NCBI GenBank assembly: GCA_035276085.1
Contig: DATELY010000025.1
Location: 9,228-73,227 of the forward strand
Length of the DNA stretch: 64,000 bases
Direction of reading: 5' to 3'
Source of the DNA: DATELY01 sp035276085
GTDB taxonomy: Bacteria; Pseudomonadota; Gammaproteobacteria; Steroidobacterales; Steroidobacteraceae
Part shown: one piece after another, positions 17,713-26,059 of the stretch
How positions within the stretch are numbered: the stretch's first letter is position 1
Layout: each line of letters opens with the position of its first letter
The notes under the pieces: generated by a model
The model's database searches: none
The model's input: only the letters and a program-made list of their open reading frames with translations
Told to the model about the DNA's origin: nothing
Position numbers and translations under genes: made by a program

Positions 17713-20289
17713 TTGAGGCGGGCACGGCGCGCTCCACCATCAACGCGACGTGCCGTGCTCAATCCGAACGACACCATCCAAGTCCCCCGCTTTCATCCGC
17801 GTACCCCGCCGGGCCGTCCGCTCGAGGTGGGTTGGGGACGAGAGTTCGCGCGCTGGGTGTGGGGTTTGTTCGTTCTGCCGCCTGCGCTGGCGCAGCCGTG
17901 GCCGCAGTGGATGCATCGCTTCGCGAAAACGCCTGCCTTCGCCCTCGCGCGCCAGCTGAAGGTATCCAATCCTCGCAGCCTGATGTCGTGGTTCCTCAGC
18001 CTCACGCTGGTGAACCCGCCACAAGTCCAATGGCTCGCACCACCCAGCAGCAACGCGCGTCCGCCAGCATTGCCTGTGCTCTTGCATCGCGCCGCTTATC
18101 CCTACGTGATGCCGGTTGCCTGGGCGACATCGGAACGGCTGGAACGGTATTCGCTGGCGCTCAGTCGCGCGTTCTCGAACCTGCACGCCACGGTCCGTTA
18201 CGCGATTGCGGCGATCGTGTTCGTGCTCTTCATCGTTGCGACCACAACACCTCTGAATCTCCACGAGCAATTGATCGTGCTCGTCGGCATGTGGGGCCTG
18301 TCGATGCTCGTGCGGCAGCTGTCGGGTTACGGCCCTGCCATCGTGCTGATGGCCATCTCGGTGCTCGCCTCGTCGCGCTACATCTGGTGGCGTCTCACGC
18401 AGACGATGGATCTCAATTCCGGCTTCGAGATGTTCCTCGGTGTCGGTCTGCTCATCGCGGAGTGCTACACGTGGCTCGTGCTGGTGTTCGGTTACATCCA
18501 GAACGCGCGTCCGTTGCGCCGCAAGCCCGCACCGTTGCCGTCCGATCGCAGCACGTGGCCGACGGTCGACATTTACGTTCCGACCTACAACGAGCCCTTG
18601 AAGGTGGTGAAACCCACCGTGCTCGCGGCGCTGAACCTCGACTGGCCCGCGGACAAGCTCAACATCTACATCCTGGATGACGGCAAGCGAGCGGAGTTTC
18701 GCGAGTTCGCACAGCAGTGCGGCGCGCACTACATCATCCGCGGCAACAACGCGCACGCCAAAGCCGGCAACTTGAATCACGCGATGAAGCTCACGAAGGG
18801 CGACTTCATCGCCATCTTCGATTGCGATCACATCCCCGTGCGCTCGTTTCTGACGACGACGATGGGCTGGTTCCTGCGCGATCCGAAGTGCGCAATGATG
18901 CAGACGCCGCACCACTTCTTCTCGCCCGATCCGTTCGAGCGCAACCTCGGCACGTTCCGTCGCGTGCCCAACGAAGGCAACTTGTTCTACGGCCTGATCC
19001 AGGACGGCAACGATCTGTGGAACGCGACGTTCTTCTGCGGCTCATGCGCAGTGATTCGCCGCGGGCCGCTCGAGGAGATCGGCGGCATTGCCGTCGAGAC
19101 GGTGACCGAGGATGCGCATACCGCGCTCAAGCTCCATCGCCGCGGCTATCACACGGCGTATTTGCGCCAGGTGCTCGCCGGCGGGCTCGCAACGGAAAGC
19201 CTGTCGGGCCACATCGGTCAGCGCATCCGCTGGGCGCGCGGCATGGCGCAGATCTTCCGACTGGACAATCCGTTCCTCGGCAAGGGACTCAGCTTCTTCC
19301 AGCGCCTCTGCTATTCCAACTCGATGCTGCATTACTTCGGCGGCATCCCCCGCCTGATCTTCCTCACCGCACCGCTCGCCTATCTGTACTTCGAATTTCA
19401 TGTCATCAATGCCGCGGCCGTGACGCTCGCCGCGTACTCGATTCCGCATCTCGTGCAATCGAGCCTCGCGAACTCGCATCTGCAAGGCCGCTTCCGGCAT
19501 TCGTTCTGGAACGAAGCGTACGAGTCGGTACTGTCCTGGTACATCGCACTGCCGACGACGATTGCGCTGATCAACCCGCGTCTCGGCAAGTTCAACGTCA
19601 CGGCCAAGGGCGGGCTCGTCGAGCACGACTTCTTCGACTGGCGCATCTCCGCGCCGTATCTCGTGCTCGTCACGCTCAATATCGTCGGCGCACTCATCGC
19701 GATCCCGCGCATGCTGTTCTGGAACTCGTTCGAAGCCGACACGGTGGCGATCAACCTGATCTGGACGCTGTTCAATCTCACGTTGCTCGGTGCCGTACTG
19801 GGTGTGGCGGCCGAAACCCGCCAGGTACGCGGCGCGCATCGGGTCATCAAGTCCATACCCGCGGCACTGCATACGGGGGACGGCCGCATCCTGCCCTGCG
19901 AGACGGAGGACTTCTCCATGGGCGGTCTGGGCTTGAAGACGTACGCCGAGCATGGACTCGCGCGGGGCGCCCGCGTGCAGGTCGGATTGCAGCAGGAAGG
20001 CGTCGAGTATCGATTCGCGGCCGACATCGTCGTGCTGCGTACCGATCACATCGGCGTCCGGCTGCAGGACATGTCGATCGAAGAAGAGCGCGACTACGTG
20101 CGCTGCACGTTCGCCGCACCGAATGCCTGGGGCGACTGGGACAAGAACGCACAACCGGATCGACCGCTGTCGAGCTTTGCGGAAGTGTTCTCCTTCGGCG
20201 CAACCGGCTATCTGCGCCTGTTCGAGAGCATCTACACCGGCATCGCCTCATGGCTGCGGCGCGAACCACGGGCGGGCGTGGCGAACTGA
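17713..20289 (+). CDS. bcsA: Cellulose synthase catalytic subunit BcsA
   Basis: 858 residues if the TTG at 17713 is used (CCGGGAATTCC precedes it); a GTG at 17755 is the main alternative and no ATG lies near. Family-2 glycosyltransferase signatures are intact: DDG (322-324), DCD (370-372), TED (465-467) and QRIRW (503-507). Multiple transmembrane helices flank them, and a C-terminal PilZ domain follows, seen in VRGAHRV and DFSMGGLGLKT, which binds c-di-GMP. It polymerises UDP-glucose into beta-1,4-glucan and extrudes it across the inner membrane. Long stretches match E. coli BcsA closely. It is followed 10 bp later by bcsG; its partner bcsB is 17 kb away at 36937. Confidence 0.96.
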   Translation: MRRARRAPPSTRRAVLNPNDTIQVPRFHPRTPPGRPLEVGWGREFARWVWGLFVLPPALAQPWPQWMHRFAKTPAFALARQLKVSNPRSLMSWFLSLTLVNPPQVQWLAPPSSNARPPALPVLLHRAAYPYVMPVAWATSERLERYSLALSRAFSNLHATVRYAIAAIVFVLFIVATTTPLNLHEQLIVLVGMWGLSMLVRQLSGYGPAIVLMAISVLASSRYIWWRLTQTMDLNSGFEMFLGVGLLIAECYTWLVLVFGYIQNARPLRRKPAPLPSDRSTWPTVDIYVPTYNEPLKVVKPTVLAALNLDWPADKLNIYILDDGKRAEFREFAQQCGAHYIIRGNNAHAKAGNLNHAMKLTKGDFIAIFDCDHIPVRSFLTTTMGWFLRDPKCAMMQTPHHFFSPDPFERNLGTFRRVPNEGNLFYGLIQDGNDLWNATFFCGSCAVIRRGPLEEIGGIAVETVTEDAHTALKLHRRGYHTAYLRQVLAGGLATESLSGHIGQRIRWARGMAQIFRLDNPFLGKGLSFFQRLCYSNSMLHYFGGIPRLIFLTAPLAYLYFEFHVINAAAVTLAAYSIPHLVQSSLANSHLQGRFRHSFWNEAYESVLSWYIALPTTIALINPRLGKFNVTAKGGLVEHDFFDWRISAPYLVLVTLNIVGALIAIPRMLFWNSFEADTVAINLIWTLFNLTLLGAVLGVAAETRQVRGAHRVIKSIPAALHTGDGRILPCETEDFSMGGLGLKTYAEHGLARGARVQVGLQQEGVEYRFAADIVVLRTDHIGVRLQDMSIEEERDYVRCTFAAPNAWGDWDKNAQPDRPLSSFAEVFSFGATGYLRLFESIYTGIASWLRREPRAGVAN

Positions 20290-20299
20290 GGAGGGATCC

Positions 20300-21856
20300 A
20301 TGGGACTGTGGAGCGCTTACTTCTTTGCCAAGCTGCTGCTGTACGCGGGCGGCTTCATCGGGTTCAACGTCTGGCTGAACCTCGCCTTTGCGATCTTCAC
20401 CGCGCTGCCGCCGCAGAATCCACGTCAACGGTTTGCGAAGAACGTGATTGCGGTGCCGCTGGCGATCCTGCTGCTGTATCACGACTCCTGGCTGCCGCCG
20501 ATTGCACGCGTGCTGTCGCAGGCGCATGCGCTGTCATCGTTCACGCTGCCCTATGTGCTCGAGCTGCTCGGCCGCTTCATCAACTGGAAGGTCATCGCCG
20601 CGCTCGCGGTCATGGGCTTCATCTATGCGCTGGCGCGCCGCAAGCTGCGACTGAGCACGTTCGTTTTCATCGCGATCATCGGCGTCATGGTCGCACCGGA
20701 AGGTGGCTCGGTGCTGCAGCCGAGCGTGGCCGGCAGCTCGATGCCGGCGGCCGGCGCAGCACGACCTCAAATCGATGCCCGGAACATGCGGGCCGACGCG
20801 CTCAATACGTTGCTGACGCGATTCAACGCGCAGGAGCAACAGCGTCAGGTGCGCTTCCAGGCACCCGCCGCTGACGATGAGCCCTTCGACATCCTGCTGC
20901 TGCACGTGTGCTCGCTGTCCTGGGATGACTTGCAAGCGGCGCATGCCGAGAACGATCCACTCTTCAAGCGCTTCGACATTCAGTTCTCGCAGTTCAACTC
21001 CGCGGCGAGCTACAGCGGTCCCGCGGCCTTGCGGCTCTTGCGCGGCAACTGCGGCGCGACCGACCACAAGCAACTCTACGAGCCGGCCAATCGCGAATGC
21101 CTCGTGATCGATGGTTTGCAAGACGCAGGCTTCGAGCCGCACTGGCTGATGAATCACGACGGCCACTTCGGCAACTTCTTCGCCGACGTGCGCGATCGCG
21201 CGGGCTTTCCCGCGACGCCGGACGATTCAACAGCGGCCACGGTTGCACAGCATGCGTTCGATGGCTCGCCGATCTACGACGACTACTCGACCTTGTCGCG
21301 CTGGTGGGCAACGCGCAGCGTCAACCCGGCGCCACGCGTCGTGCTCTACTACAACACGATCAGTCTGCACGATGGCAATCGTGTCAATGGCAAGGCCGAT
21401 TCTTCGTATGCGGCAAGGCTGGCCCAATTCACGACCGGGGTGGGCCGCTTCCTGGACGACCTGCAGCGCTCGGGCCGCCGTGTGGTCGTCGTCTTCATCC
21501 CGGAACACGGCGCGGCGTTGCGGGGCGATCGCAAGCAGATCCCAGGATTGCGCGAGATTCCGACACCCGCCATCACTCGTGTGCCCGTGGGTGTCATGCT
21601 CGTCAACGCCTCTCGCAACGCGCAGACGCCATCGCAGCGAGTGGAAACGCCGACGAGCTACCTGGCCGTGAATGAATTGTTGTCGCGCTTCCTCACCGAC
21701 AATCCATTCGCGAAATCCAACCTGACGCTCTCGACATACACACAAGGATTGCCGCAAACCGATTTCGTCGCGGAGAACGACGGCACGGTGATGATGGGAA
21801 TCGGCGCCCAGTACATGATGCGCACGCCGGATGGGGCGTGGTCGGGATGGAACTAG
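20300..21856 (+). CDS. bcsG: Cellulose phosphoethanolamine transferase BcsG
   Basis: 518 residues from the ATG behind GAGGAGGGATCC; the longer open frame to 19952 overlaps bcsA and is rejected. Several N-terminal transmembrane helices precede an alkaline-phosphatase-like periplasmic domain. The residues equivalent to the E. coli zinc/catalytic set are all present: Cys204 in HVCSLSW (E. coli C243), Ser239 in SYSGPAALRLLR (S278), and Glu402-His403 in PEHGAAL (E442-H443). The spacing Cys to Ser (35) is identical. It should add phosphoethanolamine to nascent cellulose. It overlaps nothing and is tightly linked to bcsA. No bcsE, bcsF, bcsQ or bcsR is in the window. Confidence 0.92.
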   Translation: MGLWSAYFFAKLLLYAGGFIGFNVWLNLAFAIFTALPPQNPRQRFAKNVIAVPLAILLLYHDSWLPPIARVLSQAHALSSFTLPYVLELLGRFINWKVIAALAVMGFIYALARRKLRLSTFVFIAIIGVMVAPEGGSVLQPSVAGSSMPAAGAARPQIDARNMRADALNTLLTRFNAQEQQRQVRFQAPAADDEPFDILLLHVCSLSWDDLQAAHAENDPLFKRFDIQFSQFNSAASYSGPAALRLLRGNCGATDHKQLYEPANRECLVIDGLQDAGFEPHWLMNHDGHFGNFFADVRDRAGFPATPDDSTAATVAQHAFDGSPIYDDYSTLSRWWATRSVNPAPRVVLYYNTISLHDGNRVNGKADSSYAARLAQFTTGVGRFLDDLQRSGRRVVVVFIPEHGAALRGDRKQIPGLREIPTPAITRVPVGVMLVNASRNAQTPSQRVETPTSYLAVNELLSRFLTDNPFAKSNLTLSTYTQGLPQTDFVAENDGTVMMGIGAQYMMRTPDGAWSGWN

Positions 21857-21902
21857 TGAACCGTAACGATTGCTTCGATAGTCGTTCACAGGATGGGGGC
21901 AC
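21857..21902. repeat. Truncated repeat element, copy G, directly after bcsG stop
   Basis: Starts with the first base after the bcsG TAG. GTGAAC (21857-21862) and GTTCAC (21884-21889) form an inverted repeat. The block CGTAACGATTGCTTCGATAG is the reverse complement of the right arm of copy A (6751-6777). It runs straight into AGGATGGGGGCA, the other terminus of the family. It looks like copy A with its centre deleted, and may terminate bcsAG transcription. Confidence 0.7.
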
Positions 21903-21920
21903 CAGCATGTCACGGCGCAA

Positions 21921-23831
21921 TCACAGCGCCGTCTGCGTCCCGATCTCCAGCGTGCGGTGCGCCGGCAGTCCAAAATAGGCGGGCGCCATTTGGCTGTTGC
22001 GACTCATGAACCCAAACAGCCGCTTGCGCCATTTCGACATGCCGCTCCGTGACGTGACGAGCGCCGTCTCGCGGCCAACGACGTAGATCGTTTCCGCGGG
22101 ACGGTATTCCACGCCATGGGCTTCCGCCGCCTTCAGCGCCCGCAACACGCTCGGCTGTTGCATGAATCCGTGCCGGACCACGACGCGTAGCAAGCCTGGA
22201 GCCAGTTCTTCGACCTGGACGCATTCCTCGGGGGCCAGCCTCGGGACCTCCGCACTCACGAAGGTCAGCAAGATGGTTCTGCCATGAAGCGCGCCATAGA
22301 AGCGCAGGCTTTGCGTCACGGCCCGTGGAATGCCGCTGGCCTCGCTCGCCAGGAACACTGCCGTACCGGGCACGCGCTGCGGCGGATGCTCCTTCATCCC
22401 CTGCAGGAACTCCTCTGTGGTGACTTGCTCACGCGCGACGGTCCAGTTCAGCGAGCGACGTCCTTCGTGCCATGTCGTCATCAAGCTGAAGATGATGACG
22501 GCCGCGGCCACCGGCAGCCAGCCGCCGTCGCCAAACTTCAGCAGGTTCGAGCTGAAGAACGCCAGGTCGATGACAGTGATCAAGGCAAAGACGGAGAGCG
22601 TGACGATGCGACGCTTCTTCTGCGTGATGTAGCCGAGCATGTCCACCATGATGCCGGCCAGGAGCATCGTGCTGGATACTGCGATGCCGTACGCGCCCGC
22701 GAGTCCCTCCGAGGACTTGAAGATGAGCACCAGCCCCACGGTGCCGATCAGCAACACCATGTTTACGACGGGCACATAGACCTGGCCCATTTCCTTTTCG
22801 GATGAGTGCTGGATGCGCACTCTGGGCAAGTAGCCCAGATGGAGGGCTTGCGAGGTAACGGAGAACACACCGGAGATCACCGCTTGCGATGCGATGATCG
22901 TCGCCGCCGTCGCGAGCAGGATGAGCACCGGCAGCAGCCAGGTCGGCGCCAGCAGATAGAACGGATTGTCGATGGCGGCGGGATTGCTCAGGACGAGCGC
23001 GCCCTGCCCGAGATAGTTCAACGTCAGCGCCGGGAGCACGAGTTGAAACCACGCGGCGCGAATGGGCATGGCGCCGAAGTGCCCCATGTCCGCATACAGC
23101 GCTTCGCCGCCTGTCACGGCGAGGAATACAGCGGAAAGCGCGACGAACCCTTGCACGCCGTTCGCCATGAAGAACGAGATCGCATAGTAAGGATTGAGCG
23201 CCTGCAGGATCGTCGGATTGCTCGCGATCTGCGCGATGCCGAGCGCCGCGAGGGCCACGAACCATGCAACGATGATGGGTCCGAAGATGCGGCCCACCGC
23301 GCCGGTGCCATGCTTCTGTACGACGAACAACAGAACGAGCACGACGACGGTAATGGGCACCACGAAGTGGTGCAGCTCGGGCGCCGCAACAGCCAACCCT
23401 TCGACGGCGCTCAAGACCGAGATTGCAGGTGTCAGAAAGCCATCGCCGAAGAACAACGCGGCTCCCAGCACACCCATTGTCGCGATCGGTGACCACAGGC
23501 GCCAATTGCGTGTAACCCCGCCCAGCAGCGTACTGAGTGCGAGCACGCCGCCTTCGCCGCGATTGTCCCAGCGCAACATGATCGCGACGTACTTGACCGA
23601 GATCACCAGAATGAGCGACCAGAAGATCAGAGATAGCAGCCCGAACACATTGGCAGGTGTGGGCGTGATCCCGTGTGCGCCGGAGAAGCACGTTCGGAAC
23701 GCATACAGGGGACTCGTGCCGATATCGCCGAATACGACGCCCAGTGCGGCGATCGCCGGTCCACGAATGCCGCTCGGCAAGTAATCGAGCCAGCGGTTTC
23801 GATCGGCGGCAACGGATGTAACGACGCTCAC
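21921..23831 (-). CDS. kup: Low-affinity potassium uptake protein Kup
   Basis: 636 residues from a GTG at 23831. The N-terminus AALGVVFGDIGTSPLYAF is the hallmark of Kup/HAK/KT transporters. It is followed by about 12 transmembrane helices (e.g. RWDNRGEGGVLAL loop, then VEGLAVAAPELHHFVVPITV) and a soluble C-terminal domain ending near LEIGTQTAL. It is a proton-coupled potassium importer of the inner membrane. It is divergent from the kdp operon, placing two potassium systems back to back around a common 226-bp control region. Confidence 0.95.
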   Translation of the reverse strand: MSVVTSVAADRNRWLDYLPSGIRGPAIAALGVVFGDIGTSPLYAFRTCFSGAHGITPTPANVFGLLSLIFWSLILVISVKYVAIMLRWDNRGEGGVLALSTLLGGVTRNWRLWSPIATMGVLGAALFFGDGFLTPAISVLSAVEGLAVAAPELHHFVVPITVVVLVLLFVVQKHGTGAVGRIFGPIIVAWFVALAALGIAQIASNPTILQALNPYYAISFFMANGVQGFVALSAVFLAVTGGEALYADMGHFGAMPIRAAWFQLVLPALTLNYLGQGALVLSNPAAIDNPFYLLAPTWLLPVLILLATAATIIASQAVISGVFSVTSQALHLGYLPRVRIQHSSEKEMGQVYVPVVNMVLLIGTVGLVLIFKSSEGLAGAYGIAVSSTMLLAGIMVDMLGYITQKKRRIVTLSVFALITVIDLAFFSSNLLKFGDGGWLPVAAAVIIFSLMTTWHEGRRSLNWTVAREQVTTEEFLQGMKEHPPQRVPGTAVFLASEASGIPRAVTQSLRFYGALHGRTILLTFVSAEVPRLAPEECVQVEELAPGLLRVVVRHGFMQQPSVLRALKAAEAHGVEYRPAETIYVVGRETALVTSRSGMSKWRKRLFGFMSRNSQMAPAYFGLPAHRTLEIGTQTAL

Positions 23832-24057
23832 GACCTACTGGGCGCCATGCAACGCGCCTCTCTGGCAGCGATTTGGAGGTTCAGCATACGAGTCGTCGTG
23901 TGAGCGAGATGTGAGTTTTTCTCCGGAGGTACCCGCACTGCATCGACCGGCTCGTCAAATGCGTGTGAGTCCTGAGCGCTCGGAGCTTTTTTTCTCACAG
24001 CACAGTCACACCTCCACTCCTACAGTCAGTGCAGTCATCGCGGGCCGGAGAAGGGCT
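23832..24057. promoter_or_regulatory. kup / kdp divergent control region with T-rich box (candidate KdpE site)
   Basis: A seven-T run followed by CTCACAG at 23987-24000 resembles the T-rich KdpE-binding site known upstream of E. coli kdpFABC. TGTGAG appears at 23900, 23910 and 23964 on the plus strand, with the reverse complement CTCACA at 23994. This gives a cluster of half-sites unusual for the surrounding DNA. Assignment to KdpE is inference from the adjacent kdpDE genes and similarity of the T-tract. Confidence 0.4.
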
Positions 24058-24150
24058 GTGGAAGTCGAAGTCATCGTTGCGACGTTGCTGCTCATCGCGG
24101 TGACGTGGGGGCTCTACTGGCTGATCGCCAAGCTGGAGCCACGCCAATGA
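24058..24150 (+). CDS. Unannotated 30-residue membrane peptide preceding kdpF
   Basis: Starts at GTG with CCGGAGAAGGGCT immediately upstream, a strong ribosome-binding site. The product has a short acidic N-terminus (MEVEV), one hydrophobic helix (IVATLLLIAVTWGLYWLIA) and a charged tail KLEPRQ. Its TGA overlaps the kdpF ATG (ATGA), so translation is probably coupled through kdpF into kdpA. The longer open frame to 23911 has no ribosome-binding site and runs through the control region. It is likely an accessory subunit or leader of the Kdp complex; similar short ORFs may exist elsewhere but I cannot check that here. Confidence 0.65.
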   Translation: MEVEVIVATLLLIAVTWGLYWLIAKLEPRQ

Positions 24151-24239
24151 GCGTCATGGACTGGGCCGGGCTGATCCTGGCGATTGCGCTCGCGGCTTAT
24201 CTGATCGTGGCACTGCTCTTTCCGGAGAAGTTCGAGTGA
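24147..24239 (+). CDS. kdpF: KdpF, small stabilising subunit of the Kdp potassium ATPase
   Basis: 30 residues, essentially one transmembrane helix (WAGLILAIALAAYLIVALLF) ending PEKFE, as in known KdpF proteins (E. coli 29 residues). The start overlaps the previous small ORF by 4 bp and the end overlaps the kdpA GTG by 4 bp (GTGA), giving a chain of coupled small reading frames. KdpF stabilises the KdpFABC complex in the inner membrane. Confidence 0.9.
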   Translation: MSVMDWAGLILAIALAAYLIVALLFPEKFE

Positions 24240-26041
24240 ACACGCTCGGCATCTTCCAGATCATCCTGTACGTTGGCGTGCTGGTTGCCCTCGCAAAGCC
24301 ACTGGGCACGTACATGGCGGCGGTCTATTCCGGTGAGCGCACGTTCCTCACGCCGCTGTCTGGCCGCCTCGAGCGCGTCATCTACACAGTGGCGGGTGTC
24401 GACGCGAACGCGGAATCGAACTGGAAGCGCTATGCCGGGGCCACGTTCCTGGTCAACTTCATCGGACTGATCGTCGTGTACCTGCTGCAGCGCTTGCAGC
24501 ATGTGCTGCCGCTCAATCCGGAAGGACTGGCAGCCGTTTCTCCCGATTCGTCGTTCAACACCGCAGTGAGTTTCGTCACCAACACCAACTGGCAGGGCTA
24601 CGGCGGTGAGACCACGATGAGTTATCTCACCCAGATGCTGGGCCTGACTGTGCAGAACTTTCTCTCGGCAGCCTCGGGCATGGCGGTGCTGGTGGCATTG
24701 ATTCGCGGCTTCGCGCGCAGGAAGGCGACCGAGGTCGGCAATTTCTACGTCGACCTCACGCGCAGCACGCTCTACATCCTGCTGCCGCTATCGCTGATTC
24801 TGGCGATCCTGCTGGTCTCGCAAGGCGTCGTACAGAGTTTTACGCCTTACAGGAGCGTGGCTCTGATCGAGCCCTTCACGCTGCAAACGCCCGTGAAAGA
24901 TGCGGCCGGCAGTGCGCTCGTCGATGCCGCCGGCAATCCCGTCATGAAAGTGGAGCAAGTGACTCAGCAAACGATTCCGCTCGGGCCGGCTGCGAGTCAG
25001 GTTGCGATCAAGCAGCTCGGGACGAATGGCGGCGGATTCTTCAACGTGAACTCCGCGCATCCGCTCGAGAATCCCACGCCGCTGACGAACTTCCTCGAGG
25101 TGATTTCGATCCTGCTGATTCCAGGTGCACTCTGTTACACGTTCGGGCGGATGGTCGGCGATACGCGTCAGGGATGGGCCATTCTCATCGCGATGCTCCT
25201 GCTTCTCGTGCCGTTGATCTTCGGCGCGTACGTCGCCGAGCAAAGCGGCAATCCGCACCTCACAGACGCTGGCGCCGATCAGGCGTACTCGCCGCTGCAG
25301 TCCGGCGGCAACATGGAAGGCAAGGAGGTGCGCTTCGGCGTTGCGAACTCCGCGCTCTGGGCCGCCACGACGACCGCTGCTTCGAACGGCTCGGTGAACG
25401 CAATGCACGACTCCTTTACGCCGCTGGGTGGCCTCGTGCCGATGTGGCTCATGCAATTGGGCGAAGTCGTGTTCGGCGGGGTCGGTAGCGGCCTGTACGG
25501 CATGCTGATGTTCGCGCTCGTCGCGGTCTTCATCGCGGGTCTGATGGTCGGCCGCACACCGGAATACCTGGGCAAGAAGATAGAAGCGTACGAAGTAAAA
25601 ATGGCATCGCTCGTGCTGCTGATTCCGTGCATTACCGTGCTGGTTGGCACCGCGCTTGCGAGTGTCATACCGGCAGGCACGGGCAGCGTTGCCAATCCGG
25701 GGGTGCATGGTTTCTCGGAGATGCTGTACGCGTTCTCATCTGCAGGTAATAACAACGGCAGTGCCTTTGCGGGACTCTCGGCAAACACACCCTTCTACAA
25801 CGTCTCCCTGGCTGTCGCGATGTGGATCTCGCGCTACTGGGTCATGCTTCCCGTGCTCGCCGTTGCGGGAAGCCTGGCAGCCAAGCGCTCGACCGCCATC
25901 ACGGCCGGCACGCTGCCCACGCACACACCCCTGTTCATCGCCTGGCTCATCGGCGTCGTCCTCATGGTCGGCGCGCTGACATTCGTGCCCGCGCTCGCGC
26001 TCGGGCCCATCGTCGAACATTTGCAGATGATCGGTCGTTGA
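24236..26041 (+). CDS. kdpA: Potassium-transporting ATPase potassium-binding subunit KdpA
   Basis: 601 residues from a GTG that overlaps the kdpF stop. Contains the selectivity-filter-like repeats (NTNWQGYGGE, GTNGGGFFNVNSAHPLENPTP, SAGNNNGSAFAG) and about ten transmembrane helices. It binds and conducts potassium while KdpB supplies energy from ATP. Its length and motifs match the family fully. The gene lies in the order F-A-B-C-D-E, 18 bp before kdpB. Confidence 0.97.
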   Translation: MNTLGIFQIILYVGVLVALAKPLGTYMAAVYSGERTFLTPLSGRLERVIYTVAGVDANAESNWKRYAGATFLVNFIGLIVVYLLQRLQHVLPLNPEGLAAVSPDSSFNTAVSFVTNTNWQGYGGETTMSYLTQMLGLTVQNFLSAASGMAVLVALIRGFARRKATEVGNFYVDLTRSTLYILLPLSLILAILLVSQGVVQSFTPYRSVALIEPFTLQTPVKDAAGSALVDAAGNPVMKVEQVTQQTIPLGPAASQVAIKQLGTNGGGFFNVNSAHPLENPTPLTNFLEVISILLIPGALCYTFGRMVGDTRQGWAILIAMLLLLVPLIFGAYVAEQSGNPHLTDAGADQAYSPLQSGGNMEGKEVRFGVANSALWAATTTAASNGSVNAMHDSFTPLGGLVPMWLMQLGEVVFGGVGSGLYGMLMFALVAVFIAGLMVGRTPEYLGKKIEAYEVKMASLVLLIPCITVLVGTALASVIPAGTGSVANPGVHGFSEMLYAFSSAGNNNGSAFAGLSANTPFYNVSLAVAMWISRYWVMLPVLAVAGSLAAKRSTAITAGTLPTHTPLFIAWLIGVVLMVGALTFVPALALGPIVEHLQMIGR

Positions 26042-26059
26042 TCGACTCCAGGTATTGCC

